From Nocardiopsis sp. N85 (GTDB lineage: Bacteria > Actinomycetota > Actinomycetes > Streptosporangiales > Streptosporangiaceae): a stretch of 64,000 bases of DNA. The stretch's first letter is position 1; each line of letters opens with the position of its first letter. The translations under genes and the position numbers were made by a program. Positions 17,815 to 26,556 of this stretch are shown piece by piece. The notes under the pieces were generated by a model. It was not told the DNA's origin. It saw nothing but the letters and a program-made list of their open reading frames with translations, and searched no databases. Location: contig NZ_JARBUT010000002.1 in the NCBI RefSeq assembly GCF_028882275.1, positions 1-64,000 of the forward strand. Direction: 5' to 3'.

Positions 17815-19247
17815 TGGCGCGCCACCCGTCGTGGGCCCGGACCGGTGTGTCCGGGCCCGGTGGTCCGGTGCCCGGCGGCGGGACGACCGTGATGTCCCCC
17901 GTCGCCGAGGGCCCGACCTCGACCGGCCGCCCCCTGGTGTGGCTGTTGGCCGGTTATCCGCTGTGGTGGGCGTTGGGACTGGGCCAGTTCGCCTACTGGG
18001 TGTTCGCCGTCCCGATGGCCGTCGAGCTGATGCGCCGACACCGGACGGTCGGCCTGCGCGTACCTCCGGCGTTCTGGCTCTGGGCCCTGTTCCTGCTGTG
18101 GTCACTGCTGGGCCTGGCCATGGTCCCGTTGGAGATGGCGGGCACCGTCCCGGGCAGCGGCGGGTACGGCGGAGCGCTGCTGCGGATCACCAACTACCTG
18201 GTCCTGACGGTGCTGCTGCTGTACGTCGGCAACCTGACCGAACGCGAACTGCCCACCCGCGCGGTGGTGTCGGCGCTGACGGTGCTGGGGCTGGTGACGA
18301 TCGCGGGCGGGTATCTGGGGATGTTCGCCCCCCGTTTCGAGTTCACCGCCCCCCTGGAGTACCTGCTCCCCGGCGGTCTGGCCGCCGACCCCTTCATGCA
18401 GACCCTGATCCATCCGGCGTCGGCCCAGGTCATGGACATCTTCGGCTACGACTCGGCCCGCCCCAAGGCTCCGTGGGAGTACACCAACGTGTGGGGGTAC
18501 ATGATCTCCCTGCTCCTGGTGTGGTCCGCGGTCGCCCTGCTCACCCCCGGGCGCTTTCCCCTCCTCGCGCGCTGGGGGGTGGCGGCGGCCATGGCCCTGT
18601 CCGTGGTGCCGATCGTCCATTCCCTCAACCGCGCCCTGTGGGCGGGGCTGGCGCTGTCCCTGCTCTACGCCGGATACGTCGCCGTGCGCCGGGGGCGGGT
18701 CGTCCCGGTGGCCCTCTGCTCCCTGGTGATCGTGCTGGCCCTGGCGGTCCTGGCCGTCTCGCCGCTGGCCGACGTGGTGCGGGCCCGGGCCGACAACCCG
18801 CACAGCGACGACGGCCGGGCGGCGACCAACGCCGCGTCCGTGACCGCCGCCGACCTGTCGCCGGTGCTGGGCTGGGGCACCACCCGGGAGGCCCTGGGCA
18901 GCTCCGACTCGATCGCGATCGGGCCCTCGCCCGACTGCCCCGGCTGCGGTCAGCACGTCATCGGCAACGCCGGTCAGCTGTGGATGACGCTCATCGCGAG
19001 CGGCTGGGTGGGCACGGCCCTGTTCCTCGGTTTCTTCGCGGCGACGGCCTGGCGGTACCGGTCGGCCGTGACGATCGCCGGCCGGGGCGCCCTGCTGACC
19101 GTGCTCCTGTTGTTCTGGTACATGTTCTTCTACGTCGCGTTGATGTCCCCGCTGGCCGTGACCATGGTGGCCGTCGCCCTGCTCTGGCGGGACGAGGAAC
19201 CCCTGCTCCGCCGACGGACCGCGCGCACGGGCGGGGGGTCCCGATGA
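17814..19247 (+). CDS. O-antigen ligase/Wzy-like polymerase
   Basis: A 477-residue integral membrane protein with roughly ten or more predicted helices and a large extracellular loop between about residues 325 and 385. That loop contains 'LGWGTTREALGSSDS' and 'CPGCGQHVIGNAGQLWMTL', resembling the Wzy_C region of O-antigen ligase-like polymerases. 'VVPIVHSLNRALWAGLALSL' fits the conserved arginine-bearing segment before a helix. Its expected job is to polymerise lipid-linked repeat units outside the membrane. Start and stop overlap the neighbours, so it is translationally coupled within the operon. Confidence 0.82.
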   Translation: MARHPSWARTGVSGPGGPVPGGGTTVMSPVAEGPTSTGRPLVWLLAGYPLWWALGLGQFAYWVFAVPMAVELMRRHRTVGLRVPPAFWLWALFLLWSLLGLAMVPLEMAGTVPGSGGYGGALLRITNYLVLTVLLLYVGNLTERELPTRAVVSALTVLGLVTIAGGYLGMFAPRFEFTAPLEYLLPGGLAADPFMQTLIHPASAQVMDIFGYDSARPKAPWEYTNVWGYMISLLLVWSAVALLTPGRFPLLARWGVAAAMALSVVPIVHSLNRALWAGLALSLLYAGYVAVRRGRVVPVALCSLVIVLALAVLAVSPLADVVRARADNPHSDDGRAATNAASVTAADLSPVLGWGTTREALGSSDSIAIGPSPDCPGCGQHVIGNAGQLWMTLIASGWVGTALFLGFFAATAWRYRSAVTIAGRGALLTVLLLFWYMFFYVALMSPLAVTMVAVALLWRDEEPLLRRRTARTGGGSR

Positions 19248-20452
19248 ACGGCGAGACGACCTATCTGACCGACCTCGCGGCCGTGCTGTGGCCGTGCGGC
19301 GGCCTCCTCGGCCACGGGGACGCCGGAGTGCGCCGCCGGGGCAACCAGTACCTTCCGGTGCCCAACGCCTACGATCCCCGGGTCATCCTGCCCGCGCACA
19401 ACCGGTCGGCGGCGACCCGGGGCATCGCCTCGTTCTCCCAGGGGCACTCGCTCAAGGAGCGGATGCGCGCCCTGTTGCTGACCGGCGCGTTCGCCACCGG
19501 GATCGCCCCGCTGCTGTTGCGCGACCGCCTGTACGTGGGCGCCGGGCCCGGTATCGAGCACGCGCTGGCCGCGGCCCTGGACCGCGAACTGACCATCGCC
19601 ATCCACGTCGGCCCGCCCCGGGCCAACCGCAAGCCCGTCCTGCTGCTGCTCACCCCGGCGGGACGCACCATCGGCTACGCGAAGGTCGCCGTCAACGACC
19701 TCACCGGCAGGTTGGTGGTCGCCGAGGCCCGGGCGCTGCGCCTGTTGGCCGACACCCGGATGCGCGACGTCACCGTTCCCCGTCTGATGTACGAGGGCGA
19801 GTGGAACGGTCGTCCGCTGCTGGTGCAGGAGGCGTTGCCGGTCGGCGACCAGACCGACCGGCCCACCCGGCGGCAGCTCCTGCGCTGCGTCGCCCAGATC
19901 ACCTCCCTGGTGGAGGTCCGGCGGCGCCGGTTGTCCGAAAGCCCCTATCGCCGCGCCCTGGAGGAAAGGATCGTGGCGCTGGGGACCAGGCCGGAGGCGG
20001 CGCCGCTGCGGGCGGCGCTGCGCGGCCTGCCCGACGTGCGCGTCCCCTTCGGGGCCTGGCACGGCGACCTGACCCGGTGGAACATCGCCGGCACCGCGCG
20101 CCGCTCGTTCGTGTGGGACTGGGAGCGCCTGTCGTTGGACGCGCCCGCCGGTTTCGACGCACTCCACTACGACCTCAACGAATGCGTCCAGGCCGGGGTC
20201 CACCCGGGGGTGCACCGGTGGCTGGAGAGCGGCGCCCGCCTGCTGCGCGATCCGTTGATGTCGGAGCTGGGGCTGGCGTCGCACACGGTGTCCACGGTGA
20301 TGGCGCTGTACCTCATCGACCTGGCCACCCGCTATCTGCACGACCGGCAGGACGAGCTCGGCGTCCACCTCGCCGCCGTGGACGACTGGCTCCTCCCCGC
20401 CTTGGAGGGCCTTCAGGAACGCGCCACGCACGAGGCCGCCCACACCGGTTGA
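19244..20452 (+). CDS. Aminoglycoside phosphotransferase-like kinase
   Basis: A 402-residue protein of the protein-kinase-like/APH fold. 'FGAWHGDLTRWNIAG' (catalytic loop with HGD and downstream Asn) and 'SFVWDWERLSLDAP' (metal-binding D in place of DFG) are clear. N-terminal 'IGYAKVAVNDLTGRLVVAEARAL' supplies the likely Lys and Glu. The ATG overlaps the stop of the polymerase gene (ATGA). Being inside a polysaccharide operon, it is more likely to phosphorylate a sugar, nucleotide sugar or lipid carrier than an antibiotic. Substrate is not evident. Confidence 0.78.
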   Translation: MNGETTYLTDLAAVLWPCGGLLGHGDAGVRRRGNQYLPVPNAYDPRVILPAHNRSAATRGIASFSQGHSLKERMRALLLTGAFATGIAPLLLRDRLYVGAGPGIEHALAAALDRELTIAIHVGPPRANRKPVLLLLTPAGRTIGYAKVAVNDLTGRLVVAEARALRLLADTRMRDVTVPRLMYEGEWNGRPLLVQEALPVGDQTDRPTRRQLLRCVAQITSLVEVRRRRLSESPYRRALEERIVALGTRPEAAPLRAALRGLPDVRVPFGAWHGDLTRWNIAGTARRSFVWDWERLSLDAPAGFDALHYDLNECVQAGVHPGVHRWLESGARLLRDPLMSELGLASHTVSTVMALYLIDLATRYLHDRQDELGVHLAAVDDWLLPALEGLQERATHEAAHTG

Positions 20453-20500
20453 GGGCGACCTTCCCACACCCGAGTACAACCTCCGAAATGAGTCGATGTG

Positions 20501-21382
20501 ATGCCGGAGAACACCTTTCCCTCCCTGCCTCGACGGCTGGCCGGTCCGGCGCGACGGGCGGTCCTGCCGTTCGTCGACGCCCTGGGCGCGGTGACCGGCC
20601 CCGGCCGTGCCCTGCCCGACTTCCTGATCTGCGGGGCGCAGCGGAGCGGGACCACCTCGCTGTTCAAGTCCCTGTGCCGCAACCCCGCCGCGACCGGACC
20701 GGTCCTGCGCAAGGGGGTGCACTACTTCGACACCGGTTATCACCGGGGAGCGAACCGGTACCGGGCGCACTTCCCGCTGCGCGCGTCGCTGCGGGCCCGA
20801 GGGGAGGCCCCGCGGGTGCGGGCGTTCGAGTCCAGCCCCTACTACCTGTTCCACCCGCTGGCCGCCGAGCGGATCGCCCGTGACCTGCCGCAGGTGCGGG
20901 TGGTGGTGATCCTGCGCGATCCCGTCGAGCGGGCCTACTCCGCCCACGCGCACGAGCACGCCCGGGGGTTCGAGACCGAGCCGTTCGCCCGGGCGGTGGA
21001 GCTGGAGCCCGCCCGTCTGGCCGGCGAGGAGGACAAGCTGAGGGCCGACCCCGGATACGTGTCGCACTCCCACCAGCACCACGGGTACGTCGCCCGGGGC
21101 CACTACGTGGACCAGTTGCGGCGTATGGAGGGGCATCTGGGCCGGGACCGGATGTACGTGGTCGACTACGCCGACCTGTTCGACGGGACCGATCGGGAGT
21201 TGCGTCGGATCGAGGGGTTCCTGGACCTGCCGCCGGGCCCCGACGGGGTGCCGGGGCGGCACAACGCGCGCAAGAGGACCGTGATGCCCGAGGGGCTGCG
21301 CGCGGAGTTGACGGAGCGGTTCGCCGAGAGCGACCGGCGGTTGGCCCTGTGGTGGGGACGGACCCCCTCGTGGCGCACATGA
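20501..21382 (+). CDS. Sulfotransferase (PAPS-dependent)
   Basis: A 293-residue sulfotransferase of the heparan/NodH-like group. The 5'-phosphosulfate loop is 'CGAQRSGTTSLFKSL' (44-58) and the 3'-phosphate site is 'VVILRDPVERAYSAHAHE' (135-152). No signal peptide or strong transmembrane segment is seen, so it would act in the cytosol on lipid-linked intermediates. ATG was preferred to the GTG three bases earlier. A 48-base gap separates it from the kinase gene, and its stop overlaps the flippase start (ATGA). It implies that the operon product is sulfated. Confidence 0.88.
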   Translation: MPENTFPSLPRRLAGPARRAVLPFVDALGAVTGPGRALPDFLICGAQRSGTTSLFKSLCRNPAATGPVLRKGVHYFDTGYHRGANRYRAHFPLRASLRARGEAPRVRAFESSPYYLFHPLAAERIARDLPQVRVVVILRDPVERAYSAHAHEHARGFETEPFARAVELEPARLAGEEDKLRADPGYVSHSHQHHGYVARGHYVDQLRRMEGHLGRDRMYVVDYADLFDGTDRELRRIEGFLDLPPGPDGVPGRHNARKRTVMPEGLRAELTERFAESDRRLALWWGRTPSWRT

Positions 21383-22863
21383 CCGACGTCGCGCGACGGA
21401 GCGACCCCGTGCTGGGCCGTGTCCTGCGCGGCGGCGCGATCAACATGGCGGGCGCGGCGATCGGCGCCGGGCTCAACCTGGCCCTGATCGTGGCGATCAC
21501 ACGGGCGTTCTCGCAGGAGACGGCGGGTCTGCTGTTCTCCGCCACGTCGGTGTTCCTCATCGCCGCGACGGTCGCGAACCTCGGGGCGCCCGACGGGCTG
21601 GTGTACTTCATCGCCCGGATGCGGGTGCTGGGACGTTCCGGGGGCGTGCCCCGGCTGATCCGGATCGCGGTGACCCCGGCCGTCCTGACCGCGTGCGCCA
21701 CGGCCGGGGTGATGGCCGGGTTCGCCGAGCCGATGGCCGACATGGTGGGGACCGACGAGGCCGCCGTGTACCTGCGCCTGCTGGCGGTCTTCCTGCCGTT
21801 CGCGGTGTTGGCGGACACGGCGCTGGCGGCGACCCGGGCCCACCACGACATGGCGACCACGGCGCTGGTGGACAAGGTGGGTCGACCCTTGGCCCAGGTG
21901 TCGCTGGTGATGGCGATCGCGCTGTCCGGGTCGGCGGGGATGCTGGCGTTGGCCTGGGCCGGCCCCTACCTGCCGGCGGCGATCCTTGCCTGGTTCTGGC
22001 TCGGGCGGATCGTCCGCCGGGCCGCACCGCCCGAGGAGGGGGGCGGTGGCGGCTCCCCGGTCTCCCCCGCCGAGTTCTGGTCGTTCTCGCTGCCGCGCGC
22101 GGTGGCCGGGGTGGCGCAGATGGGGGTGCAGCGCGGCGGCGTCGTGCTGACGGCGATGCTGGGCGGGCTGACCGGGGCGGCGGTCTTCACGGCGGCGACC
22201 CGGGTGATGGTGGTCGGCCAGTTCGGCGCGCAGACGGTGCTGTCGGCGGCCCAGCCCCGGTTCGCCGAGCAGATGGCCACAGGGGACCACGCCGGGGTGC
22301 GCCTCCTGTACGGGGCGGGCACGTCGTGGCTGATGTGTCTGACCTGGCCGTTGTACCTGACGGCGTTGATCTTCGCGCCCGAGGTGATGGGGTTGTTCGG
22401 CCCGGACTACGCGGCGGGGGCGGGCGCCCTGATGGTGGTGTGCGCCGGACAGTTGACCGCGTCGCTCCTGGGCATGGGCGATCTGATCCTGACGATGACC
22501 GGGCGCACCGGCGCGAACCTGCTCAACAACGTGTTGTCGTTGGCGGTCAACGTGGTGGGGTGCGTCCTGCTGATCCCGGTGGCGGGGGCGACCGGCGCCG
22601 CGGCGGCGCTGGTTGCGGCGGTACTGGTGCGCAAGGGGTTGCCGCTGTGGCAGCTGCGCTCCCATGTGGTGTTGCGCCCCTTCGGGCGACCGGTCCTGGT
22701 GGCGGCCGGCGGCTGCCTGCTGTGGTTCGGGGTCCTGCCCCTCCTGCTGGACCGACTCCTGGGGGGCGGCCCGGTGGCCCTGGTCGCGGCCATCGCTCTG
22801 GGAACCCCGGGGCACCTGGCCACCGTCTGGGCGTGCCGGAGGGTGCTGGGTCTGCGCCACTGA
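21379..22863 (+). CDS. Wzx-like polysaccharide flippase (MATE/MVF superfamily)
   Basis: A 494-residue membrane protein with about 12-14 hydrophobic segments and the repeat layout of the polysaccharide transporter/MATE superfamily. 'GGAINMAGAAIGAGLNLALIVAITRAF' starts the first helix pair, and 'SLPRAVAGVAQMGVQRGGVVL' starts the second half. It would move the undecaprenyl-linked repeat unit to the outer face. The ATG overlapping the upstream stop was selected over a frame start 30 bases earlier. The downstream gene follows after 35 bases that are unusually AT-rich. Confidence 0.87.
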   Translation: MTDVARRSDPVLGRVLRGGAINMAGAAIGAGLNLALIVAITRAFSQETAGLLFSATSVFLIAATVANLGAPDGLVYFIARMRVLGRSGGVPRLIRIAVTPAVLTACATAGVMAGFAEPMADMVGTDEAAVYLRLLAVFLPFAVLADTALAATRAHHDMATTALVDKVGRPLAQVSLVMAIALSGSAGMLALAWAGPYLPAAILAWFWLGRIVRRAAPPEEGGGGGSPVSPAEFWSFSLPRAVAGVAQMGVQRGGVVLTAMLGGLTGAAVFTAATRVMVVGQFGAQTVLSAAQPRFAEQMATGDHAGVRLLYGAGTSWLMCLTWPLYLTALIFAPEVMGLFGPDYAAGAGALMVVCAGQLTASLLGMGDLILTMTGRTGANLLNNVLSLAVNVVGCVLLIPVAGATGAAAALVAAVLVRKGLPLWQLRSHVVLRPFGRPVLVAAGGCLLWFGVLPLLLDRLLGGGPVALVAAIALGTPGHLATVWACRRVLGLRH

Positions 22864-22898
22864 CCGATCAATACTCTGAGTTATGGAATGATGACAGT

Positions 22899-23357
22899 AT
22901 GTCTTCGCGACCGGTTCTCCTGGTGGCCTCCAGCGGGGGCCACCTCACCCAGCTGTGCGCCCTCCGCCCCTGGTGGCGGGAGCGCGAACGCGTCTGGGTG
23001 ACCTTCCGCACTCCCGACGCCGAGGCCGCCCTCGCGGGCGAGCGCGTCCACTGGGCCCACCACCCCACCACCCGCGACGTGGGCAACCTGCTGCGCAACA
23101 CCCGGCTGGCCGCCAGGGTCGTGCGCGCCGAGCGCCCCTCCGTCGTGGTGACGACCGGGGCCGGGGTGGCCCTGCCCTTCTTCGTCCTGGGTCGGGCCCG
23201 GCGGATCCCGACCGTCTACATCGAGGTCTACGACCGGATCGACACCCCCACGCTCACCGCCCGGTTGTGCCGTCCCTTCACCCGGTTGTCCCTCGCCCAG
23301 TGGGAGGAACAACGCGCCTTCATGCCGACCGCCATCACGGTAGGACCGCTCCTGTGA
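22899..23357 (+). CDS. Alg14/PssD-like glycosyltransferase subunit
   Basis: A 152-residue protein matching the Alg14/PssD half of two-component GT family 28-like transferases. 'VLLVASSGGHLTQL' (N-terminal Rossmann loop), 'WVTFRTPDAEAAL', 'VVTTGAGVALPFFVLGR' and 'TVYIEVYDRIDTPTLT' are diagnostic. Alg14-type subunits hold the acceptor and recruit the catalytic Alg13-type partner. That partner is the N-terminal domain of the next gene, whose GTG start overlaps this stop (GTGA). Length is typical. Confidence 0.9.
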   Translation: MSSRPVLLVASSGGHLTQLCALRPWWRERERVWVTFRTPDAEAALAGERVHWAHHPTTRDVGNLLRNTRLAARVVRAERPSVVVTTGAGVALPFFVLGRARRIPTVYIEVYDRIDTPTLTARLCRPFTRLSLAQWEEQRAFMPTAITVGPLL

Positions 23358-24934
23358 CCGAACAGACCACCCGCCCCGCGCCCCGGCCCGACGACAGCGA
23401 CCACCCCGACATCGTGGTCAGCATCGGGACCGACCATCACGCGTTCGACCGGCTCGTGCGCTGGGTCGACGACTACGCCCGACTCCACCGGGAGCTGCGC
23501 GTCCTGGTCCAGCACGGGCACAGCTCGACGCCGACGGTGGCGTCGGGGACGCCCTTCCTGCCCGGCGAGGACCTGGGCGGGCACATGAGGGCGGCACGGG
23601 TCGTCGTCACCCATGGCGGGCCGGGCACGATCGTGCAGGCGCGCCAGGCCGGCCACCTGCCCATCGTGGTCCCCCGCGACCCCGAACTGGGAGAACACGT
23701 GGACGACCACCAACTGCTGTTCGTGAGCAGGCTGGAACAGGCCGGGCGGGTGCGCTCCTGCTCCACCCCCCAGCAGCTGACCGCCCTGCTGGACAAAGCG
23801 CTGGCGTCTCCCGAGGACTTCCGGACACACCCCGACGACGGCGACGGGGCGGTCCGCGCCGCCCTGCGCGCGGGGGCCCTCATCGACCTGGTCACCAGGG
23901 GTTCGGGGACCGTGCCCTCCGAGGATGACGTGCGATCGACGGGGATCCGGCAGGAGACGGTCGCCGACGTGGTGACACGACCGGCGGAGGGCGCCGAGGG
24001 CGCCGAGGGCGACGCGGAGGGGACGGAGTGGCCGGAGGTCACCGTGGTCGTCCCCACGCGGGACCGCCCCGAACTGCTGCGGCGCACCCTGCGCGCCATC
24101 GCCGAGCAGGACTACCCCGGCACCATCACGACCATCGTGGTCTTCGACAACGACCAGCCCGACCCGTCCCTGGCCCGCGCCGACGGGGCCCGGCCCGTGC
24201 GGGTGGTGACCAACACCCTCACCCCCGGGCTGGCGGGGGCCCGCAACACCGGGGTGCTGGCGACCCACACCGACCTGGTCGCCTTCTGCGACGACGACGA
24301 CACGTGGATGCCCGGCAAGCTCCGCGCCCAGGTGCGGGTGATGCTGGAGGAACCCGGGATCGACCTGGTGTGCTGCGGCATCACGGTGGTCTACGACAAG
24401 GTCGAGGCGGTGCGCACCCTGGAGCGCACCAGCGTCACCTTCGGCGACCTGTTGGGGTCGCGGTTGACCGAGCTGCACCCGTCGACGTTCCTGATCCGGC
24501 GGCGGGCGATGATCGACGGCTGCGGGACGGTCAGCGAGGAGATCCCCGGCAGCTACGCCGAGGACTACGAGCTGTTGTTGCGATTGGCCCGACGCGGCCC
24601 CATCCGCAACATCCCCGAGACGGGCGTGCGGGTGCTCTGGCACCGCCGCTCGCACTTCTCCGGCCGCTGGCGGACGATCTCCACCGCCCTGCGCTGGCTG
24701 TTGGAGCGCTACCCGGAGTTCCGGCTGGTGCCGCGCGGATACGCGCGGGTGGCCGGCCAGATCGCCTTCGCCGAGGCCTCCGCCGGACGACGCCGCGACG
24801 CCCTGCGGTGGATCCGGACCACCCTGCGGGCCCGCTCCGCCGAGGGGCGGGCGTACCTGGCCCTGCTGGTGGTGCTGGGGGTGCCCCCGGGCTGGATCAC
24901 CCGCGCCCTGCATCTGCGAGGCAAGGGCGTCTGA
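23354..24934 (+). CDS. Fusion of Alg13/PssE-like domain and GT2 glycosyltransferase
   Basis: A 526-residue protein starting at GTG. Residues about 18-155 are an Alg13/PssE domain: 'DIVVSIGTDHHAFDRLVRWVD', the UDP-sugar loop 'VVVTHGGPGTIVQARQAG' (83-100) and 'PRDPELGEHVDDHQLLF'. An acidic linker with EGAEGAEGDAEG repeats (211-224) leads to a family 2 transferase from about 228 ('EVTVVVPTRDRPELLRR'), with 'TPGLAGARNTG' and the metal-binding 'FCDDDDTW' (311-318), then 'ESYAEDYELLLR'-like 'PGSYAEDYELLLRLA'. Two transferases in one chain would add two successive sugars. Last gene of the operon. Confidence 0.88.
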   Translation: MTEQTTRPAPRPDDSDHPDIVVSIGTDHHAFDRLVRWVDDYARLHRELRVLVQHGHSSTPTVASGTPFLPGEDLGGHMRAARVVVTHGGPGTIVQARQAGHLPIVVPRDPELGEHVDDHQLLFVSRLEQAGRVRSCSTPQQLTALLDKALASPEDFRTHPDDGDGAVRAALRAGALIDLVTRGSGTVPSEDDVRSTGIRQETVADVVTRPAEGAEGAEGDAEGTEWPEVTVVVPTRDRPELLRRTLRAIAEQDYPGTITTIVVFDNDQPDPSLARADGARPVRVVTNTLTPGLAGARNTGVLATHTDLVAFCDDDDTWMPGKLRAQVRVMLEEPGIDLVCCGITVVYDKVEAVRTLERTSVTFGDLLGSRLTELHPSTFLIRRRAMIDGCGTVSEEIPGSYAEDYELLLRLARRGPIRNIPETGVRVLWHRRSHFSGRWRTISTALRWLLERYPEFRLVPRGYARVAGQIAFAEASAGRRRDALRWIRTTLRARSAEGRAYLALLVVLGVPPGWITRALHLRGKGV

Positions 24935-24947
24935 GGACCGCGCGGTG

Positions 24948-24984
24948 ACCGCCGCTCCGGCGCCGGCGGTGCCGGAGCGGCGGT
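24948..24984 (+). terminator. Terminator of the polysaccharide operon
   Basis: A perfect 14-bp stem, ACCGCCGCTCCGGC (24948-24961) with GCCGGAGCGGCGGT (24971-24984), and a 9-base loop, starting 13 bases after the last stop. No T-run follows. Confidence 0.75.
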
Positions 24985-25235
24985 CGCGCCGGTCGCGGAA
25001 CGACGGCGAACAGGCCTCCATCACGGCCCGGTGCGGTCGTCCGGGAGAACCCCGGGGGCGCGGCCGGGAAGACCGACTCCTCACGGCAGGTGCGGGGCGT
25101 GGCCCCGGCTCGGATCAGGTCCACCGCACGGGCGGACCCGCCGCCCGGGGCGCGCCGGTGGCACGCGGACGGGCGGCGATCCCCGGCGTCGGTGTGCGGC
25201 ACCGCCCGACACCGCGCCGGGTGTCGGGCGCCCGT
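24985..25235. other. Intergenic, no gene seen
   Basis: About 250 bases between convergent genes. Frames crossing it are arginine/proline-rich shadows. Nothing further recognised. Confidence 0.4.
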
Positions 25236-26519
25236 TCAGTTCGTGCCCCTCCCGCCCGCCGCAGGCCGTATCGCCCGATAGGTCAGCCCGCGCAGGGCCA
25301 CCTCGGCGGGGCCGCGCAGACCGCGTCGCTCCATCGCGACGGCGACGGCCACCGTCGCGGCCCAGACGGCGACGCCGAACAGCATGACCGACCAACTGGA
25401 CAGGTGCGCTCCCAGGCCCAACCCCCAGGCCGCCAGCAGTGGGCCCCATGCCAGGGACTGCGCGAGGTAACCGCTCATGGACCGGCGGCCCAGCGCGGCG
25501 ATCCAGTGCACCGGCCCGGCGGAGGCCGCCGCGCGCCCGGACAGGCGGTGGGCGATCAGCCCGAAGATCCCCGCGTAGCCGACCCCGGTCAAGATCCCGG
25601 CGAGAAGGTGCAGGTTCACCAGCGCGAGGTCCGGAGCGATGTCGACGACCCCGGTGTGCTGGAGCGCGAGTGCCGCGCCGGTCGTCCATCCGACGGCGAC
25701 GCCCCACAGCGCCAGGCGGCGCAACAGCACCAGGTGACGGCCGGGTTCGTCCAGGAGCCGGTGCCGTGCCGCCAGCACCCCCATCAGGAACACCGCCGGA
25801 AGCGCCATCCCGACGAAACCGCCCACCAGTGTGTAGAGCCAGGCGGACAGGCGTTCGGCGACCGAGACCAGGTAGTCCGGCTCGGCGATGCTGAGCCGCT
25901 GCTGATCGGCGAGGCTCACCTCCGTCAGTGCCGGGACGAGGACCGAGCCCACGATGTTGAGCAGGGCGGACACGGCCGCGAGCCCGAGCAGGATGCCGAT
26001 CCAGACCTTCAGTGTGCGATCGGTGCGGCCGAAGAAGAGCGGCACCATGATCAGCCCGATCAGCCCGTAGACGCCGATGATGTCGCCCTGCCACAGCAGC
26101 GCCGCGTGCACCGCCCCGAAGGCGATCATCCACAGATGGCGCCGGCGCAGCAGGCGCCGGACCGCGAGGGGGTCGGTGCCCCTGCCCGTCTGGCGGGCGT
26201 ACATCTGCCCGATCCCGTAGGCGAAGAGGAAGCCGAACATGGTGTACACGCGGGCGTCGACCACGATCAGGGTGAGCGCTTGGGCGATCTTGTCGGCCGT
26301 GTTCCCCACGACGGGATGGACCCCGATCGCACCGGTGGGAGCGGTGTGGAGGAAGTAGGGGACGTGGGCCAGCGCGATGAGCAACAGCATCATGCCCCGC
26401 GCCAGGTCGGGGGCGAGGGAGCGGTCCGACAGTGGGGTCGAGCGGACCACGGTGTCGGACCGCGCCCTCCGCCGCCGGTCACGGTGTTCGTCCACGGCGT
26501 CGTGGGCGTGGTCGGTCAT
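25236..26519 (-). CDS. DUF418 family membrane protein
   Basis: A 427-residue polytopic protein of the YeiB/DUF418 group. 'RSLAPDLARGMMLLLIALAHVPYFL' is the first-helix signature, followed by 'RVYTMFGFLFAYGIGQM' and 'RRLLRRRHLWMIAFGAVHAALLWQGDII', which carry the conserved Arg and His. The C-terminal DUF418 block shows 'ALGRRSMSGYLAQSL'. Function of the family is not established; some members are linked to export or acyl transfer. AGGAGAGG precedes the ATG. It lies 37 bases after the second membrane gene, so the two are probably an operon controlled by the divergent TetR. Confidence 0.87.
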   Translation of the reverse strand: MTDHAHDAVDEHRDRRRRARSDTVVRSTPLSDRSLAPDLARGMMLLLIALAHVPYFLHTAPTGAIGVHPVVGNTADKIAQALTLIVVDARVYTMFGFLFAYGIGQMYARQTGRGTDPLAVRRLLRRRHLWMIAFGAVHAALLWQGDIIGVYGLIGLIMVPLFFGRTDRTLKVWIGILLGLAAVSALLNIVGSVLVPALTEVSLADQQRLSIAEPDYLVSVAERLSAWLYTLVGGFVGMALPAVFLMGVLAARHRLLDEPGRHLVLLRRLALWGVAVGWTTGAALALQHTGVVDIAPDLALVNLHLLAGILTGVGYAGIFGLIAHRLSGRAAASAGPVHWIAALGRRSMSGYLAQSLAWGPLLAAWGLGLGAHLSSWSVMLFGVAVWAATVAVAVAMERRGLRGPAEVALRGLTYRAIRPAAGGRGTN

Positions 26520-26556
26520 GTCGGGTCTTTCCTCTCCTGATGGGGGCGTGTGCGGG

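Noticed and set aside
17555..19243. Long frame leading into the APH-like kinase
   Set aside because: Upstream 563 codons are shadow of the Wzc and Wzy genes; the ATG overlapping the Wzy stop gives a normal-length kinase.
24985..25235. Small gene between the polysaccharide operon and DUF418 gene
   Set aside because: All frames are Arg/Pro-rich with no ribosome binding site.
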